From: Mycolicibacterium sp. P1-5
GTDB lineage: Bacteria; Actinomycetota; Actinomycetes; Mycobacteriales; Mycobacteriaceae
DNA: 64,000 nucleotides
Assembly: GCF_008329565.1 (NCBI RefSeq)
Contig: NZ_NPKT01000005.1
Location: 164,842-228,841, forward strand
Reading direction: 5' to 3'
The position numbers and the translations under genes were made by a program. The notes below the pieces were generated by a model that worked only from the letters and a program-made list of their open reading frames with translations, had not been told where the DNA came from and made no database searches. Shown here piece by piece: positions 12,280 through 21,806 of this stretch; the first letter of the stretch is position 1, and each line of letters begins with the position of its first letter.

Positions 12280-12687
12280 TTAGATCTTGGGCGCGACGTC
12301 GACGCTGGGCGGTAGCGCTGACGGCTCGGGCGTCGAGGAGCGTCGCGCGATCACGAACGCGACTGCCCCACCCGCGGTGGCCAGCCCGAGGAAGCCGAAT
12401 ACGAGCAGACGCCTGCGCCGCCGGTGCGGTGCCTTGCGGGCCTGCTGAAGCTTGGGGGGCAACTCGGCGATGACTTGCTTGACGGCTTCGAGTTCCGCAG
12501 CGACGTCATGCCGCGCGGCGCGCGCTTCGCGGGCGCGACGTTTGATGGTGCCGGCGGCCGACTCCGCCGAGAGCGCGGTGATGCCGACAACCCCGCGGGT
12601 GATGTCCACCGGACCGACCGCGGTGTAGTGCAATCCGCGGTTGAGCCGCTCGCGCGACGTGAGCTTGGGTTCACTCCTGCGGCCCAT
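12280..12687 (-). CDS. cwsA: Cell wall synthesis and cell shape protein CwsA
   Basis: 135 residues from the ATG at 12685-12687, chosen because ggagg precedes it; the frame is open further upstream but that part overlaps the ppiA promoter side. It contains a conserved N-terminal stretch (GLHYTAVGPVDITRGVVGI), a basic/Ala-rich helix likely to form a coiled coil, and one C-terminal membrane helix (LLVFGFLGLATAGGAVAFVI). It corresponds to Rv0008c by position between tRNA-Ala and ppiA. In mycobacteria CwsA binds Wag31 and CrgA and helps polar growth and division; crgA is nearby. Confidence 0.85.
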   Translation of the reverse strand: MGRRSEPKLTSRERLNRGLHYTAVGPVDITRGVVGITALSAESAAGTIKRRAREARAARHDVAAELEAVKQVIAELPPKLQQARKAPHRRRRRLLVFGFLGLATAGGAVAFVIARRSSTPEPSALPPSVDVAPKI

Positions 12688-12793
12688 GGGGTCCTCCCGG
12701 CACTGGCGGTGCGTTGATGGCCCAACACTGCCACAGCGCCCGAAGGGTGGCCGCGGGATCGGGCACACGACCGTGGTGGCACACTGAGATCCC

Positions 12794-13321
12794 GTGACGA
12801 GCGACATCGCAACCGCAACAGCGACCCTGCACACCAACCGCGGCGACATCAAGATCGCCCTGTTCGGAAACCACGCCCCCAAGACCGTCGCCAACTTCGT
12901 TGGCCTGGCCCAGGGCACCAAGGAGTACTCGACGCAGAACGCGTCGGGCAGCACCTCGGGACCCTTCTACGACGGCGCCGTCTTCCACCGCGTCATCGAC
13001 GGATTCATGATCCAGGGCGGCGACCCGACCGGCACCGGCCGCGGCGGCCCAGGCTACAAGTTCGCCGACGAGTTCCACGGTGAGCTCCAGTTCGACAAGC
13101 CGTACCTGCTGGCGATGGCCAACGCCGGCCCCGGCACCAACGGCTCGCAGTTCTTCATCACCGTCGGCAAGACCCCGCACCTGAACCGTCGGCACACCAT
13201 CTTCGGTGAGGTTGTCGACCCGGAGTCGCAGAAGGTCGTCGACGCGATCGCCACCGCGGCCACCGATCGCAACGACCGTCCCACCGACGATGTCGTGATC
13301 GAGTCGATCACCATTTCCTAG
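12794..13321 (+). CDS. ppiA: Peptidyl-prolyl cis-trans isomerase A (cyclophilin)
   Basis: 175 residues, GTG start. Cyclophilin active-site motifs are clear: [22 protein letters not shown] (Phe, Arg and Gln of the catalytic site) and [16 protein letters not shown]. It catalyses X-Pro bond isomerisation during protein folding. It has no signal peptide, so it is probably cytoplasmic. It corresponds to Rv0009. It is divergent from cwsA and convergent with the PH-domain gene, with a strong hairpin between the two stops. Confidence 0.95.
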   Translation: MTSDIATATATLHTNRGDIKIALFGNHAPKTVANFVGLAQGTKEYSTQNASGSTSGPFYDGAVFHRVIDGFMIQGGDPTGTGRGGPGYKFADEFHGELQFDKPYLLAMANAGPGTNGSQFFITVGKTPHLNRRHTIFGEVVDPESQKVVDAIATAATDRNDRPTDDVVIESITIS

Positions 13322-13332
13322 ACGGAACGGCT

Positions 13333-13358
13333 GCCGAGACTGCAAATGCAGTTTCGGC
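13333..13358. terminator. Bidirectional terminator hairpin between ppiA and the PH-domain gene
   Basis: gccgagactgca (13333-13344) pairs with tgcagtttcggc (13347-13358) over 12 positions with one wobble and almost no loop. No long T-run follows, as is usual for mycobacterial terminators. It sits between two convergent stop codons. Confidence 0.75.
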
Positions 13359-13362
13359 GCCG

Positions 13363-13779
13363 TCAGCGGCCCGCGAATCCCGCAGCGGTCAGCGCGTCCA
13401 GAACGTCGACGGGATCTGTGCCAAGGTCCCACCGGCTGAGCACGATCAGCCGGTCAGCCGCCGTATCGATCTCAAGCAACCGCGTCTTGCGGCCTATCCG
13501 CCGGAACTCGGTGATCCGGATCAACGTGATGTCGGCGTGCCGCAACGCCTGAGTCCGGAACCACCCGCGGTACACCAGCGCATCGCCGGTGATAGCCAGT
13601 CGGGGTCGTGCCCGCCATGATCCGATCGCGAACGCCACCAGGCCCACGGCAGCAACCCCGGTGAGAATCCGGCCGGGCGGGTCTGTGATCACGGTCACAC
13701 AGACGATTGCCATCAGAATCCCGGCGATCCCGAGAGCTGCGAGTGCGGGCGATTTCGGCGCCCATTCAGTTTGCTGCAT
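13363..13779 (-). CDS. PH domain-containing membrane protein (Rv0010c-like)
   Basis: 138 residues. Two N-terminal hydrophobic helices (LAALGIAGILMAIVCVTVI and ILTGVAAVGLVAFAIGSW) are followed by a soluble beta-rich domain (RLAITGDALVYRGWFRTQ ... LLEIDTAADRLIVLSRWDLG) typical of bacterial PH-like domains. It is a conserved mycobacterial gene between ppiA and crgA. Function is unknown. The upstream gap contains a consensus DnaA box and an 18-base perfect palindrome. Confidence 0.85.
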   Translation of the reverse strand: MQQTEWAPKSPALAALGIAGILMAIVCVTVITDPPGRILTGVAAVGLVAFAIGSWRARPRLAITGDALVYRGWFRTQALRHADITLIRITEFRRIGRKTRLLEIDTAADRLIVLSRWDLGTDPVDVLDALTAAGFAGR

Positions 13780-13814
13780 GGGACCTTTCGGCGCCGCTAC
13801 CGCGGCCTATGCAG

Positions 13815-13823
13815 TTATCCACA
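13815..13823 (+). promoter_or_regulatory. Consensus DnaA box upstream of the PH-domain gene
   Basis: TTATCCACA, the strict consensus DnaA box, followed by A. It lies 36 bases upstream of the PH-domain gene start. A looser relative (ctatcaacaa) follows at about 13828. A single 9-mer can occur by chance, but this sequence is rare in GC-rich DNA and the site is intergenic. Confidence 0.5.
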
Positions 13824-13845
13824 AGCGCTATCAACAATGGGGATG

Positions 13846-13863
13846 AATCACACGCGTGTGATT
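13846..13863. promoter_or_regulatory. Perfect 18-base palindrome, candidate operator
   Basis: aatcacacg followed by cgtgtgatt is an exact inverted repeat without spacer, between the crgA stop and the PH-domain gene start (67 bases upstream of that start). The absence of a loop argues for a dimeric repressor site rather than a terminator. Confidence 0.6.
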
Positions 13864-13935
13864 GGGTGACCAGGAGGTTGCCAGCGTCAAAACGGTGTTC
13901 GCACAGCATCGATCCACTACGCTGTCCGCGCGTGC

Positions 13936-14217
13936 TCAGCGCCACCGCATTGTGAGCAACAATCCCGAAATCATGAAGCCGAAGGCGATCGCGTAGTTCC
14001 ACGGACCCAGCTTGGCCATCCACTGCAGCGCGCTCGGGGCGTCGTAGCCGGAGGCGGCCAGCTGGAAGACCAGCAGCCAGGCCAGTCCGAACAGCATCAG
14101 GCTGATGAACAGCACCACGAACCACACGCTCGACGGTCCGGCCTTCACCTTGACCGGAGTGCGGCTCACCGGATTGATCGTGAAGTCGTTCTTCTTGCGA
14201 ACCTTGGACTTGGGCAT
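13936..14217 (-). CDS. crgA: Cell division protein CrgA
   Basis: 93 residues from the ATG at 14215-14217; the longer open frame upstream is not conserved-looking. The N-terminus is basic ([15 protein letters not shown]). Two membrane helices follow ([20 protein letters not shown] and [18 protein letters not shown]), the standard CrgA layout. In mycobacteria CrgA is a septal membrane protein that recruits or stabilises FtsZ, FtsQ, FtsI, PbpA and CwsA. It is divergent from the DUF881 gene. Confidence 0.96.
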   Translation of the reverse strand: MPKSKVRKKNDFTINPVSRTPVKVKAGPSSVWFVVLFISLMLFGLAWLLVFQLAASGYDAPSALQWMAKLGPWNYAIAFGFMISGLLLTMRWR

Positions 14218-14266
14218 GGGTACCTTCGGGCCGGGATCTTCTGCGACGATGGTGCGCAGATCGCTT

Positions 14267-15058
14267 ATGAGATTAACGCAGCGGCGCCGTGACCCGACAA
14301 CTCCGGCGGCAGCGACGACGGGCGCCAGACGCTCGCCGTGGCGGATTGGCGTCCCGGTGGTGTGCCTGCTGGCCGGCGTTCTGTTGGCCGCCACACACGG
14401 CGTCTCTGGTGGCGGCGAGATCCGTCGCAGCGACTCACCCCGGCTGGTCGACCTGGTGCATGACGCTCAGAAGTCCGTCGACCGGCTCAGCGCTCAGCGC
14501 GATGCGCTGGCCGGTCAGATCGACGCCACGCACGGCGGAGGGGCCGGCACGGCGCTGGCGGCCATGCAGGCCCGCGCCGACGAGCTCGCCGCCGCCGCCG
14601 GGCTCAACCCCGTGCACGGTGCCGGCTTGGTCGTCACCCTCTCCGACGCCCAGCGGGACGCCAATGGGCGGTTCCCGCGCGACGCCTCCCCGGATGATCT
14701 GGTGGTCCATCAGCAGGACATCCAAGCGGTGCTCAACGCGTTGTGGAGTGCGGGCGCCGAGGCGATCCAGATGCAGGATCAGCGCATCATCGGTACATCG
14801 GCGCCACGATGCGTCGGCAACACTCTGCTGCTCAACGGCCGTACCTACAGCCCGCCGTACTCGATCACCGCGATCGGCAATGCGCCCGCGATGCAGGCGG
14901 CTCTGACCGCCGCTCCCCTGGTAACGCTGTACAAGCAGTACGTCGTGCGGTTCGGCCTTGGCTACACCGAGCAGGTCCGCGATGACGTCCAGGTCGCCGG
15001 TTACGGCGAGCCGGTGCGGATGCGCTACGCCAAGCCGGCGGGTCCGGTGGGCTACTGA
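14267..15058 (+). CDS. DUF881 family membrane-anchored protein
   Basis: 263 residues from ATG 14267; ATG 14249 is in frame and equally possible, but 263 residues matches Rv0012 (262). A basic N-terminus leads into a single membrane anchor ([20 protein letters not shown]). A coiled-coil stretch ([21 protein letters not shown]) follows, then the DUF881 domain with [33 protein letters not shown] and [12 protein letters not shown]. The domain is probably outside the membrane. DUF881 genes often neighbour division genes; here it lies between crgA and trpG. Biochemical role is unknown. Confidence 0.9.
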   Translation: MRLTQRRRDPTTPAAATTGARRSPWRIGVPVVCLLAGVLLAATHGVSGGGEIRRSDSPRLVDLVHDAQKSVDRLSAQRDALAGQIDATHGGGAGTALAAMQARADELAAAAGLNPVHGAGLVVTLSDAQRDANGRFPRDASPDDLVVHQQDIQAVLNALWSAGAEAIQMQDQRIIGTSAPRCVGNTLLLNGRTYSPPYSITAIGNAPAMQAALTAAPLVTLYKQYVVRFGLGYTEQVRDDVQVAGYGEPVRMRYAKPAGPVGY

Positions 15059-15086
15059 CCCCGCCCACCCCGGGTAACCTGGCCTG

Positions 15087-15773
15087 ATGCAGGTTCTGGT
15101 CGTCGACAATTACGACAGCTTCGTGTTCAACCTCGTCCAGTATCTGGGTCAGCTCGGGGTGGACGCGCAAGTCTGGCGCAACGACGACGAGCGCCTGGGC
15201 GACGAAGCGCACGTCGCCGCTGAATTCGACGGGATTCTGCTCAGCCCTGGCCCCGGCACACCGGAACGCGCCGGTGCCTCCATCCCGCTGGTTCGCGCCT
15301 GCGCTGCCGCGGAAACTCCGCTGCTGGGTGTGTGCCTGGGTCACCAGGCGATCGGTGTGGCCTTCGGCGGGACGGTCGACCGCGCGCCGGAGCTGTTGCA
15401 CGGCAAGACCAGCACCGTCTACCACACGAATATCGGTGTGCTGCATGGACTTCCGGATCCGTTCACGGCAACGCGGTATCACTCGCTGACGATCCTGCCG
15501 GAGACCATGCCGGCCGAGCTCGAGGTGACGGCCCGCACCGAAGGCGGCGTCGTCATGGGTGTGCGGCACGTCGAGTTGCCCATCCACGGCGTCCAGTTCC
15601 ACCCCGAGTCGATCCTGACCGAAGGCGGCCACCGGATGCTGGCCAATTGGCTGAGCTACTGCGGCCCGGCGCCCGAGGAGTCGCTGGTGCGCCGCCTCGA
15701 GCAGGAGGTCGCCGACACCGTGCGGCACGCGATCGGCGGCAAGCCCGCTCTGTCAGCTACGACGCAAAGCTGA
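15087..15773 (+). CDS. trpG: Glutamine amidotransferase, component II of anthranilate/aminodeoxychorismate synthase
   Basis: 228 residues. It is a class I amidotransferase that supplies ammonia from glutamine for anthranilate (tryptophan) or aminodeoxychorismate (folate) synthesis. The nucleophile Cys sits in GVCLGHQAIG, and the triad His and Glu are in GVQFHPES. The N-terminal VVDNYDSFVFNLVQYL is typical. It is called trpG or pabA in mycobacteria (Rv0013). Its 3' end overlaps the convergent pknB 3' end by 17 bases (15757-15773), so the two transcripts are antisense at their ends. Confidence 0.93.
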   Translation: MQVLVVDNYDSFVFNLVQYLGQLGVDAQVWRNDDERLGDEAHVAAEFDGILLSPGPGTPERAGASIPLVRACAAAETPLLGVCLGHQAIGVAFGGTVDRAPELLHGKTSTVYHTNIGVLHGLPDPFTATRYHSLTILPETMPAELEVTARTEGGVVMGVRHVELPIHGVQFHPESILTEGGHRMLANWLSYCGPAPEESLVRRLEQEVADTVRHAIGGKPALSATTQS

Positions 15774-17625
15774 GCGTGATCGGTGCGCTGAAGTTCACCG
15801 CGCTACCCGCCGCCGGACTCTGGGTCACCACCGCATTCGACCGCTGACCGCTGTTTTGCGCATCCGGACCCTTGATCAGAACGCCGGTCCAGCCGAGGGC
15901 TCGCAAATTCGGTTCGGCGTCCGCCCAGAACTGCCCCGTTAGCGGCGGCATGACGAACTGGTTGCCCTTCGACACCTTGATCTGGATCGCGGTGTCCTGT
16001 GGCACTGTCTGCCCGTTCGGCGGATCGGTTCCGATCACTTGACCGGACGGCTCGGTGTTGTCCGTCGGAACCGGCACGGTCTTCTGGAATCCGGACGCCG
16101 TGAGGATCTGCTGGGCGACGTCGACCGTCTGGCCGGCGACGACGGGGACCTCCGCGGTCTGCGGTCCGTTGCCGACGACCACCGTGATCTCGTTGGTAAC
16201 CGCCGAGAGTTGGTTGGCCGGCGGCACGGTCGACACGACCTTGTCTTTCTGTTCCGGTGAGGACGGAGAGTTCGTCTGCTTGTACTTGCCGAAACCGGCG
16301 TCTTTGAGCTTCTTGACGCACTCGGAGTAGTTGGAGCTCGCGCAGTCGGGGACCTCGCGCTGTTCGGGTCCGGTCGACACGTTGATCGCGACTTCGTCAC
16401 CGGCACTGGCCATTGAGTTGGCGGCCGGATCGGTGTCGATGACCTTGTCCGGCGGGACAGTGTTGTCGGGCTTCTGATTTGTGTGAATCTTGAAGCCCTT
16501 GTTCTGCAGCATTACGATCGCGTCGGCCTGGGCCTGGCCGCGCACATCAGGGATCTGCACATTGCGCGGGTTACCGCTGACCATGTTGATGCCGATGGTG
16601 ACCACTACGGTCAAGACGGCCAGCACCGCGACGACGATCAGCCAGCGACCGATCGAGCCACCGGCGCGGTCGTTCTCCCCAGCGCGCGGGATCTCGTCGG
16701 TGTCGTCGCCACGAGCCACCGGCGGCGGCGCGTTCAGCAGCGAGGTCCGCTCGGCGGGGCTGAGTACCTTCGGCGCCTCGGGTGCTTCGCCGTTGTGGAC
16801 CCGCACCAGGTCGGTGCGCATCTCGGCGGCGGTCTGATACCGGTTGTCCGGATTCTTGGCCAGCGCCTTGAGTACCACGGCATCGAGCTCCGCCGAGATG
16901 CCGGAATGCTTCTGCGACGGCGGTATCGGATCCTCGCGGACGTGCTGATAGGCCACCGCCACCGGCGAGTCACCGACGAACGGCGGCTCCCCGGTGAGGA
17001 CCTCGTAGAGCACGCAACCCAGCGAGTAGACGTCGGACCGCGCGTCGACCGATTCGCCGCGGGCCTGCTCAGGCGACAGGTATTGAGCGGTGCCGATCAC
17101 CGCCGCGGTCTGGGTGACGCTGTTGCCGGCGTCGGCGAGGGCACGCGCGATGCCGAAGTCCATCACCTTCACCGCGCCGGCCTTGGAGATCATGATGTTC
17201 GCCGGCTTGACGTCGCGGTGGATGATGCCGTGCTGGTGACTGAAGTTCAGTGCCTGGCAGGCGTCGGCGATGATCTCGATGGCCCGCCGGTACGGAATCG
17301 GGCCGTCGGTGTGCACGATGTCGCGCAGTGTGACCCCGTCGACGTACTCCATCACGATGTATGGCAGCGGACCGTTGGCCGTCTCGGCCTCACCGGTGTC
17401 GTAGACGGCCACGATCGCGGGGTGGTTCAGCGCGGCGGCGTTCTGCGCCTCACGGCGGAACCGCAGGTAGAAGCTTGGGTCGCGAGCCAGGTCCGCGCGC
17501 AGCACCTTGACGGCGACGTCGCGGTGCAGGCGGGTGTCGCGGCCCATGTGCACCTCGGACATGCCGCCGAAGCCGATGATCTCGCCCAGCTCGTAGCGGT
17601 CGGACAGGTGCTGTGGGGTGGTCAT
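15757..17625 (-). CDS. pknB: Ser/Thr protein kinase PknB with PASTA domains
   Basis: 622 residues. The kinase domain (about 11-275) has the Gly-loop [11 protein letters not shown], Lys40 in [16 protein letters not shown] and DFGIA. A linker, one membrane helix (about 331-350, [19 protein letters not shown]) and four extracellular PASTA repeats follow, which bind muropeptides and lipid II. PknB is the essential mycobacterial kinase that controls peptidoglycan synthesis and division. Its start overlaps the pknA stop by 4 bases, and it is the last gene of the pstP-rodA-pbpA-pknA-pknB operon. Confidence 0.98.
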   Translation of the reverse strand: MTTPQHLSDRYELGEIIGFGGMSEVHMGRDTRLHRDVAVKVLRADLARDPSFYLRFRREAQNAAALNHPAIVAVYDTGEAETANGPLPYIVMEYVDGVTLRDIVHTDGPIPYRRAIEIIADACQALNFSHQHGIIHRDVKPANIMISKAGAVKVMDFGIARALADAGNSVTQTAAVIGTAQYLSPEQARGESVDARSDVYSLGCVLYEVLTGEPPFVGDSPVAVAYQHVREDPIPPSQKHSGISAELDAVVLKALAKNPDNRYQTAAEMRTDLVRVHNGEAPEAPKVLSPAERTSLLNAPPPVARGDDTDEIPRAGENDRAGGSIGRWLIVVAVLAVLTVVVTIGINMVSGNPRNVQIPDVRGQAQADAIVMLQNKGFKIHTNQKPDNTVPPDKVIDTDPAANSMASAGDEVAINVSTGPEQREVPDCASSNYSECVKKLKDAGFGKYKQTNSPSSPEQKDKVVSTVPPANQLSAVTNEITVVVGNGPQTAEVPVVAGQTVDVAQQILTASGFQKTVPVPTDNTEPSGQVIGTDPPNGQTVPQDTAIQIKVSKGNQFVMPPLTGQFWADAEPNLRALGWTGVLIKGPDAQNSGQRSNAVVTQSPAAGSAVNFSAPITLSFAS

Positions 17626-18899
17626 CGCGGTTTCTCGTCGGTGGGAACAGCCTCGGGCAGGACAGCATTAGCCACGCTGGCAGCGCTGAATCGGGGTACC
17701 CCGATCTGTCCTCCAGGATTACCGGCGATGTGATCGTCCGTCCAACCAGACGGCGCGACCTGACTGGTGGGAGTGACGGTGTCGGTGACCGTCTGCTCGA
17801 CGGGCTTGTTGTCCTTGCGGTCACGATCGGCGAGCACGATCAGGATGGCGCTGATGATCGCCAGGGCGCCCAGAACGCCGGCGGCCCACAGCAGCGCGCG
17901 TTGGCCCGAGGAGAACGTGCGCCGAGGTGGCGGCGGACGGTGCCCGCCGGTGTTTGCGCGGGGCCGGGTGCCGGTCACAGGCGCGGCGGGCAGCCGAGGC
18001 GAACTGCCCGGGATCGAGGCCGGGGTGGCGCGGATGGTCGGCGCGGAGTTCGGCCGGGGCGGACGACGGCCGGCGCGTACCGCGGCCGTCGCGTCGGCGA
18101 ACTGCCCACCGTTGCGGTACCGCATACCCGGGTTCTTCACCAAGGTGATCTCGATCAGCTCGCGCACGTTGGGCGGCAGGTCGGCGGGCAGCGGCGCAGG
18201 CGTCTCCTTGATGTGCTTCATCGCGACCGTCAGCGCACCGTCGCCCATGAACGGCCGTTTGCCCGAAACTGCTTCATAGCCAACAACTCCCAGCGAGTAC
18301 ACATCGCTGGCCGCGGTGGCGTCATGACCCAGCGCCTGCTCGGGGGCGATGTACTGGGCGGTGCCCATCACCATGCCGGTCTGGGTGACCGGGGCCGCGT
18401 CGACGGCTTTTGCGATACCGAAGTCGGTGAGCTTCACCTGACCGGTCGGCGTGATGAGGATGTTGCCGGGCTTGACGTCCCGGTGTACCAGCCCCGCGGT
18501 GTGCGCTACCTGCAGCGCACGGCCGGTCTGCTCGAGCATGTCCAAGGCGTGCCGTAGGGACAGCCGTCCGCTGCGCTTGATCACCGAATTCAGCGGCTCA
18601 CCGTTGATGAGTTCCATCACCAGGTAGGCGGTGCGGCCTTCGCCGTCCATGTCGGTTTCGCCGTAGTCGTGCACGGCGGCGATCCCGGGATGGTTCAGCA
18701 TGGCGACGGTGCGCGCCTCGGCGCGGAATCGTTCGACGAACTCCGGGTCGGAGGAGAACTCCTGCTTGAGTACCTTGACCGCGACCCGGCGGCCCAGCCG
18801 GCTGTCGACGGCCTCCCACACCTGACCCATGCCGCCGGTGGCGATCAGTCGCTGCAGCCGATAGCGGCCCGACAGTGTCACTCCAACGCGGGGGCTCAT
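17622..18899 (-). CDS. pknA: Ser/Thr protein kinase PknA
   Basis: 425 residues from the ATG at 18897-18899 (sequence [20 protein letters not shown]). The kinase motifs are [21 protein letters not shown] and DFGIAKA. A Pro/Arg-rich juxtamembrane linker leads to one membrane helix ([21 protein letters not shown]) and a short extracellular tail without PASTA domains. PknA phosphorylates division and cell-wall proteins (known targets in the family include Wag31 and FtsZ) and activates PknB. It overlaps pknB by 4 bases; 31 bases separate it from pbpA. Confidence 0.98.
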   Translation of the reverse strand: MSPRVGVTLSGRYRLQRLIATGGMGQVWEAVDSRLGRRVAVKVLKQEFSSDPEFVERFRAEARTVAMLNHPGIAAVHDYGETDMDGEGRTAYLVMELINGEPLNSVIKRSGRLSLRHALDMLEQTGRALQVAHTAGLVHRDVKPGNILITPTGQVKLTDFGIAKAVDAAPVTQTGMVMGTAQYIAPEQALGHDATAASDVYSLGVVGYEAVSGKRPFMGDGALTVAMKHIKETPAPLPADLPPNVRELIEITLVKNPGMRYRNGGQFADATAAVRAGRRPPRPNSAPTIRATPASIPGSSPRLPAAPVTGTRPRANTGGHRPPPPRRTFSSGQRALLWAAGVLGALAIISAILIVLADRDRKDNKPVEQTVTDTVTPTSQVAPSGWTDDHIAGNPGGQIGVPRFSAASVANAVLPEAVPTDEKPR

Positions 18900-18930
18900 T
18901 GCTTGCCTCGCTTCGCTCGCCTGCGGGGAC

Positions 18931-20406
18931 TCATGAGGCCCCCTGCAATGCCGCGGCGATGGTCGCCCTGCCGACCGGGGCGGCCAGAGCTCCACCGGTG
19001 GCGTTCAGCCGGTCGCCGCCATTCTCGATCAGCACGGCGATGGCCACCTTGGGACTCTGGGCCGGGGCGAAGGCGATGTACCAGGCATGCGGCGGGGTGT
19101 TGCGGGGATCGGTACCGTGCTCGGCGGTGCCGGTCTTGGATGCGATCTGCACGCCGGGGATCGCCCCTTTCTGCTGGGTCATCTGTTCGGCGCCGATCAT
19201 CAAATCCGTTAGTTTAGCTGCGACCTGCGTCGATACGGCACGCCGCTGTTGCTGCGGCGCCGCCGTGCTGATGTTCGACAGGTCCGGCCCCTTGAGGCTG
19301 TCCACCAGGTAGGGCTGCATCATCACACCGGAATTGGCGATCGTCGCCGCCACCAACGCGTTCTGCAAAGGTGTCACCGCCACGTCTTTCTGGCCCATGC
19401 TCGACATCCCCACAGCGGCGGCGTCGGACATCGGACCGATGGTCGACTCCGCGACCTCCAACGGGATCGGCGCTGGTGGGCTGTCGAACCCGAAGCCCTG
19501 CGCGGTATTGCGCAGGGCGTCAGCACCCACCCGCATACCCAATTCGACGAAGGCTGTATTGCACGAACGGGCGAACGCCTCCCGCAGCGACGCGGTGGGC
19601 GCGCTGCCGCACGGGGTGCCGCCGTAGTTCTCCAAGGTCGCCGTGCTGTTCGGCAGCTGGATCCTCGGGGCACTGGTGAGCTGATCGTTGTCGGTCACAC
19701 CGTTCTGCAACGCCGCCGCAGTGGTGATCACCTTGAATGTCGACCCGGGCGGGAAGGTCTCGGCGATGGCCCGGTTGGTCAGCGGCGAGCCGGGATCATC
19801 ACGCAGCTGCTGCCAGGCGTTGCCCTGTTCCTCGGCATCGTGGGTGGCCAGCAGGTTGGGGTCGTACGACGGCGAGGACACCATCGCCAGGATTTTCCCG
19901 GTGGACGGCTCCAGCGCCACCACCGAGCCGCGGCATCCGCCGTTGCAGCCCCGCTGCATGGCGTCCCAGGCGGCTTGCTGGATGCGCGGCACGAGCGTCG
20001 TGTCGACGTTGCCGCCACGCGGGTCGCGGCCGGTGAAGAAGTCGGCCAGCCGGCGCCCGAACAGCCGCTGATCGGAGCCGTTGAGGATGCCGTCTTCGGC
20101 CCTTTCGAGCCCGGTGCTGGAGTAACGCAGCGAGTAGAAACCCGTAATTGGCGCGTAGACAAAGGGATTGGGGTACACGCGGAGGAACCGGTAGTGGCCG
20201 TTGGTGGACACCGAGTAAGCCAGCAGCTGTCCGCCCGCGGTGATCTGGCCGCGCTGGCGCGAATACTCGTCAAGCAGAACTCGCTGGTTGCGCGGGTCGG
20301 TGCGCAGGCCGTCGGCGCGGAAGACCTGGGTGATCGTCGCGTTGAACAACAGCAGCACGATCAACGCCATGATCATCACCGATATGCGGCGCAGGGAGGT
20401 GTTCAT
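18931..20406 (-). CDS. pbpA: Penicillin-binding protein PbpA (class B transpeptidase)
   Basis: 491 residues from ATG 20404-20406, the same length as the M. tuberculosis protein. An N-terminal membrane anchor ([18 protein letters not shown]) precedes a dimerisation domain and a transpeptidase domain with the active serine in PGSTFK, the SCN motif and KTGTAEH. It crosslinks peptidoglycan together with the SEDS polymerase RodA, encoded next to it; their genes overlap by 4 bases. Target of beta-lactams. Confidence 0.97.
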   Translation of the reverse strand: MNTSLRRISVMIMALIVLLLFNATITQVFRADGLRTDPRNQRVLLDEYSRQRGQITAGGQLLAYSVSTNGHYRFLRVYPNPFVYAPITGFYSLRYSSTGLERAEDGILNGSDQRLFGRRLADFFTGRDPRGGNVDTTLVPRIQQAAWDAMQRGCNGGCRGSVVALEPSTGKILAMVSSPSYDPNLLATHDAEEQGNAWQQLRDDPGSPLTNRAIAETFPPGSTFKVITTAAALQNGVTDNDQLTSAPRIQLPNSTATLENYGGTPCGSAPTASLREAFARSCNTAFVELGMRVGADALRNTAQGFGFDSPPAPIPLEVAESTIGPMSDAAAVGMSSMGQKDVAVTPLQNALVAATIANSGVMMQPYLVDSLKGPDLSNISTAAPQQQRRAVSTQVAAKLTDLMIGAEQMTQQKGAIPGVQIASKTGTAEHGTDPRNTPPHAWYIAFAPAQSPKVAIAVLIENGGDRLNATGGALAAPVGRATIAAALQGAS

Positions 20407-21806
20407 ACGCGCTCGATCACCTCGGTGCCGGCCGCCGCGATCGACGTGTGCGGATTGGCCATGATCGGACGCCGCGCGGCGTGCGAGATCTTCACCAGGA
20501 TGGCCAGCAATAGATAGTTGGCCACCAACGACGAACCGCCGTACGACATCCACGGTGTGGTCAGGCCGGTCAGCGGGATCAGGCCGGTGACACCGCCGAC
20601 GACGATGAACAGCTGGATCGCCAGCGTCGAGGCCAGCCCCGCGGCCAGCAGTTTGCCGAAGCTGTCGCGCACTGCGATCGCCGTGCGCAGCCCCCGCACG
20701 ATGACCATCGTGTAAAGCATCAGCACACCGGCCAAGCCGACCAGGCCCAGCTCCTCACCGATCGCGGCGATGATGAAGTCGGTTGAAGCGGCGGGCACGG
20801 TGCCCGGCTGGCCGTTGCCCAGCCCGGTGCCGAAGATGCCGCCAGTGGCAAAGCTGAACTGGGACTGCACCATTTGGTAGCCCGCACCCTCGGGATCAGC
20901 GAACGGATCCATCCAGGTTTGCACCCGCACACGCACGTGACCGAACAGGTAGTAGGCCACCACACTGCCCGCGGCGAATAGCGTCAGGCCGATGACCACC
21001 CAGCTGAACCGCTCGGTCGCGATGTAGACCATCACCAGGAACGAGGCGTACAGCAGAAGTGAAGTGCCCAAGTCCTTCTCGAAGACCATCACGCCGACGG
21101 AGACGATCCACGCCACCAGCAGGGGGGCGAGGTCCCGCGGACGTGGCACGTCGGTGCCGAGGAAGTGCTTCCCGGCGCTTGTGAACAGGTCACGCTTGGC
21201 CACCAGCACCGCGGCGAAAAAGATCAGCAGCAGGATCTTGGAGAACTCAGCCGGCTGAATACTGAAGCCGGGGAGGCGAATCCAGATCTTGGCACCGTTG
21301 GTTTCGGAGAAGTGGCTCGGCAGTAGTGCCGGGATCGCCAGCAGCACCAGCCCGACCAGTCCGCAGGTGTAGCCGTAGCGGGCGAGGATGCGGTGATCTT
21401 TGAGGAAGACGACCACCAAGGAGAAGCCGAGGACGCCGACGAGGGTCCAGAGCATCTGCTGCTCTTCGCTGGGCCCACGTTGTGGGGCGATCGCGCCGCC
21501 GATCAGATCGAGGCGGTGGATCATCACCAGGCCAAGTCCGTTGAGAAGTGCGACAACTGGCAGCAGTACCGGGTCGGCGTAGGGGGCGAACCGCCGGATG
21601 GCGAGGTGCGCGCAGACGAACAGGGTGAGGAAGGCCAGCGTGGAACTGGCCAGATCCCAACTGATGCCCTGCTCCTGGTTGGCCTCGACGATCAGCAGTG
21701 CCACCACGGTGATGAAAGTGGCGAAACACAGCAGCGCGAGCTCGGCGTTGCGGCGAGTCGGCGTTGCCGGTGCCAGCGTGACCGGCGCCTGCGGCTGAGT
21801 ACTCAT
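20403..21806 (-). CDS. rodA: SEDS peptidoglycan glycosyltransferase RodA/FtsW family
   Basis: 467 residues with about ten or more membrane helices spread over the whole length. Typical SEDS stretches include QPAEFSKILLLIFFA, VFEKDLGTSLLLYASFLVM and GLTTPWMSYGGSSLVANYLL. It polymerises glycan strands from lipid II and partners with PbpA. It overlaps pbpA by 4 bases and pstP by 4 bases, consistent with coupled synthesis. Confidence 0.96.
   Translation of the reverse strand: MSTQPQAPVTLAPATPTRRNAELALLCFATFITVVALLIVEANQEQGISWDLASSTLAFLTLFVCAHLAIRRFAPYADPVLLPVVALLNGLGLVMIHRLDLIGGAIAPQRGPSEEQQMLWTLVGVLGFSLVVVFLKDHRILARYGYTCGLVGLVLLAIPALLPSHFSETNGAKIWIRLPGFSIQPAEFSKILLLIFFAAVLVAKRDLFTSAGKHFLGTDVPRPRDLAPLLVAWIVSVGVMVFEKDLGTSLLLYASFLVMVYIATERFSWVVIGLTLFAAGSVVAYYLFGHVRVRVQTWMDPFADPEGAGYQMVQSQFSFATGGIFGTGLGNGQPGTVPAASTDFIIAAIGEELGLVGLAGVLMLYTMVIVRGLRTAIAVRDSFGKLLAAGLASTLAIQLFIVVGGVTGLIPLTGLTTPWMSYGGSSLVANYLLLAILVKISHAARRPIMANPHTSIAAAGTEVIERV

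Noticed and set aside
16483..17733. Long open frame antisense to pknB
   Set aside because: It mirrors the pknB kinase region and shows no family motifs; a codon-bias shadow.
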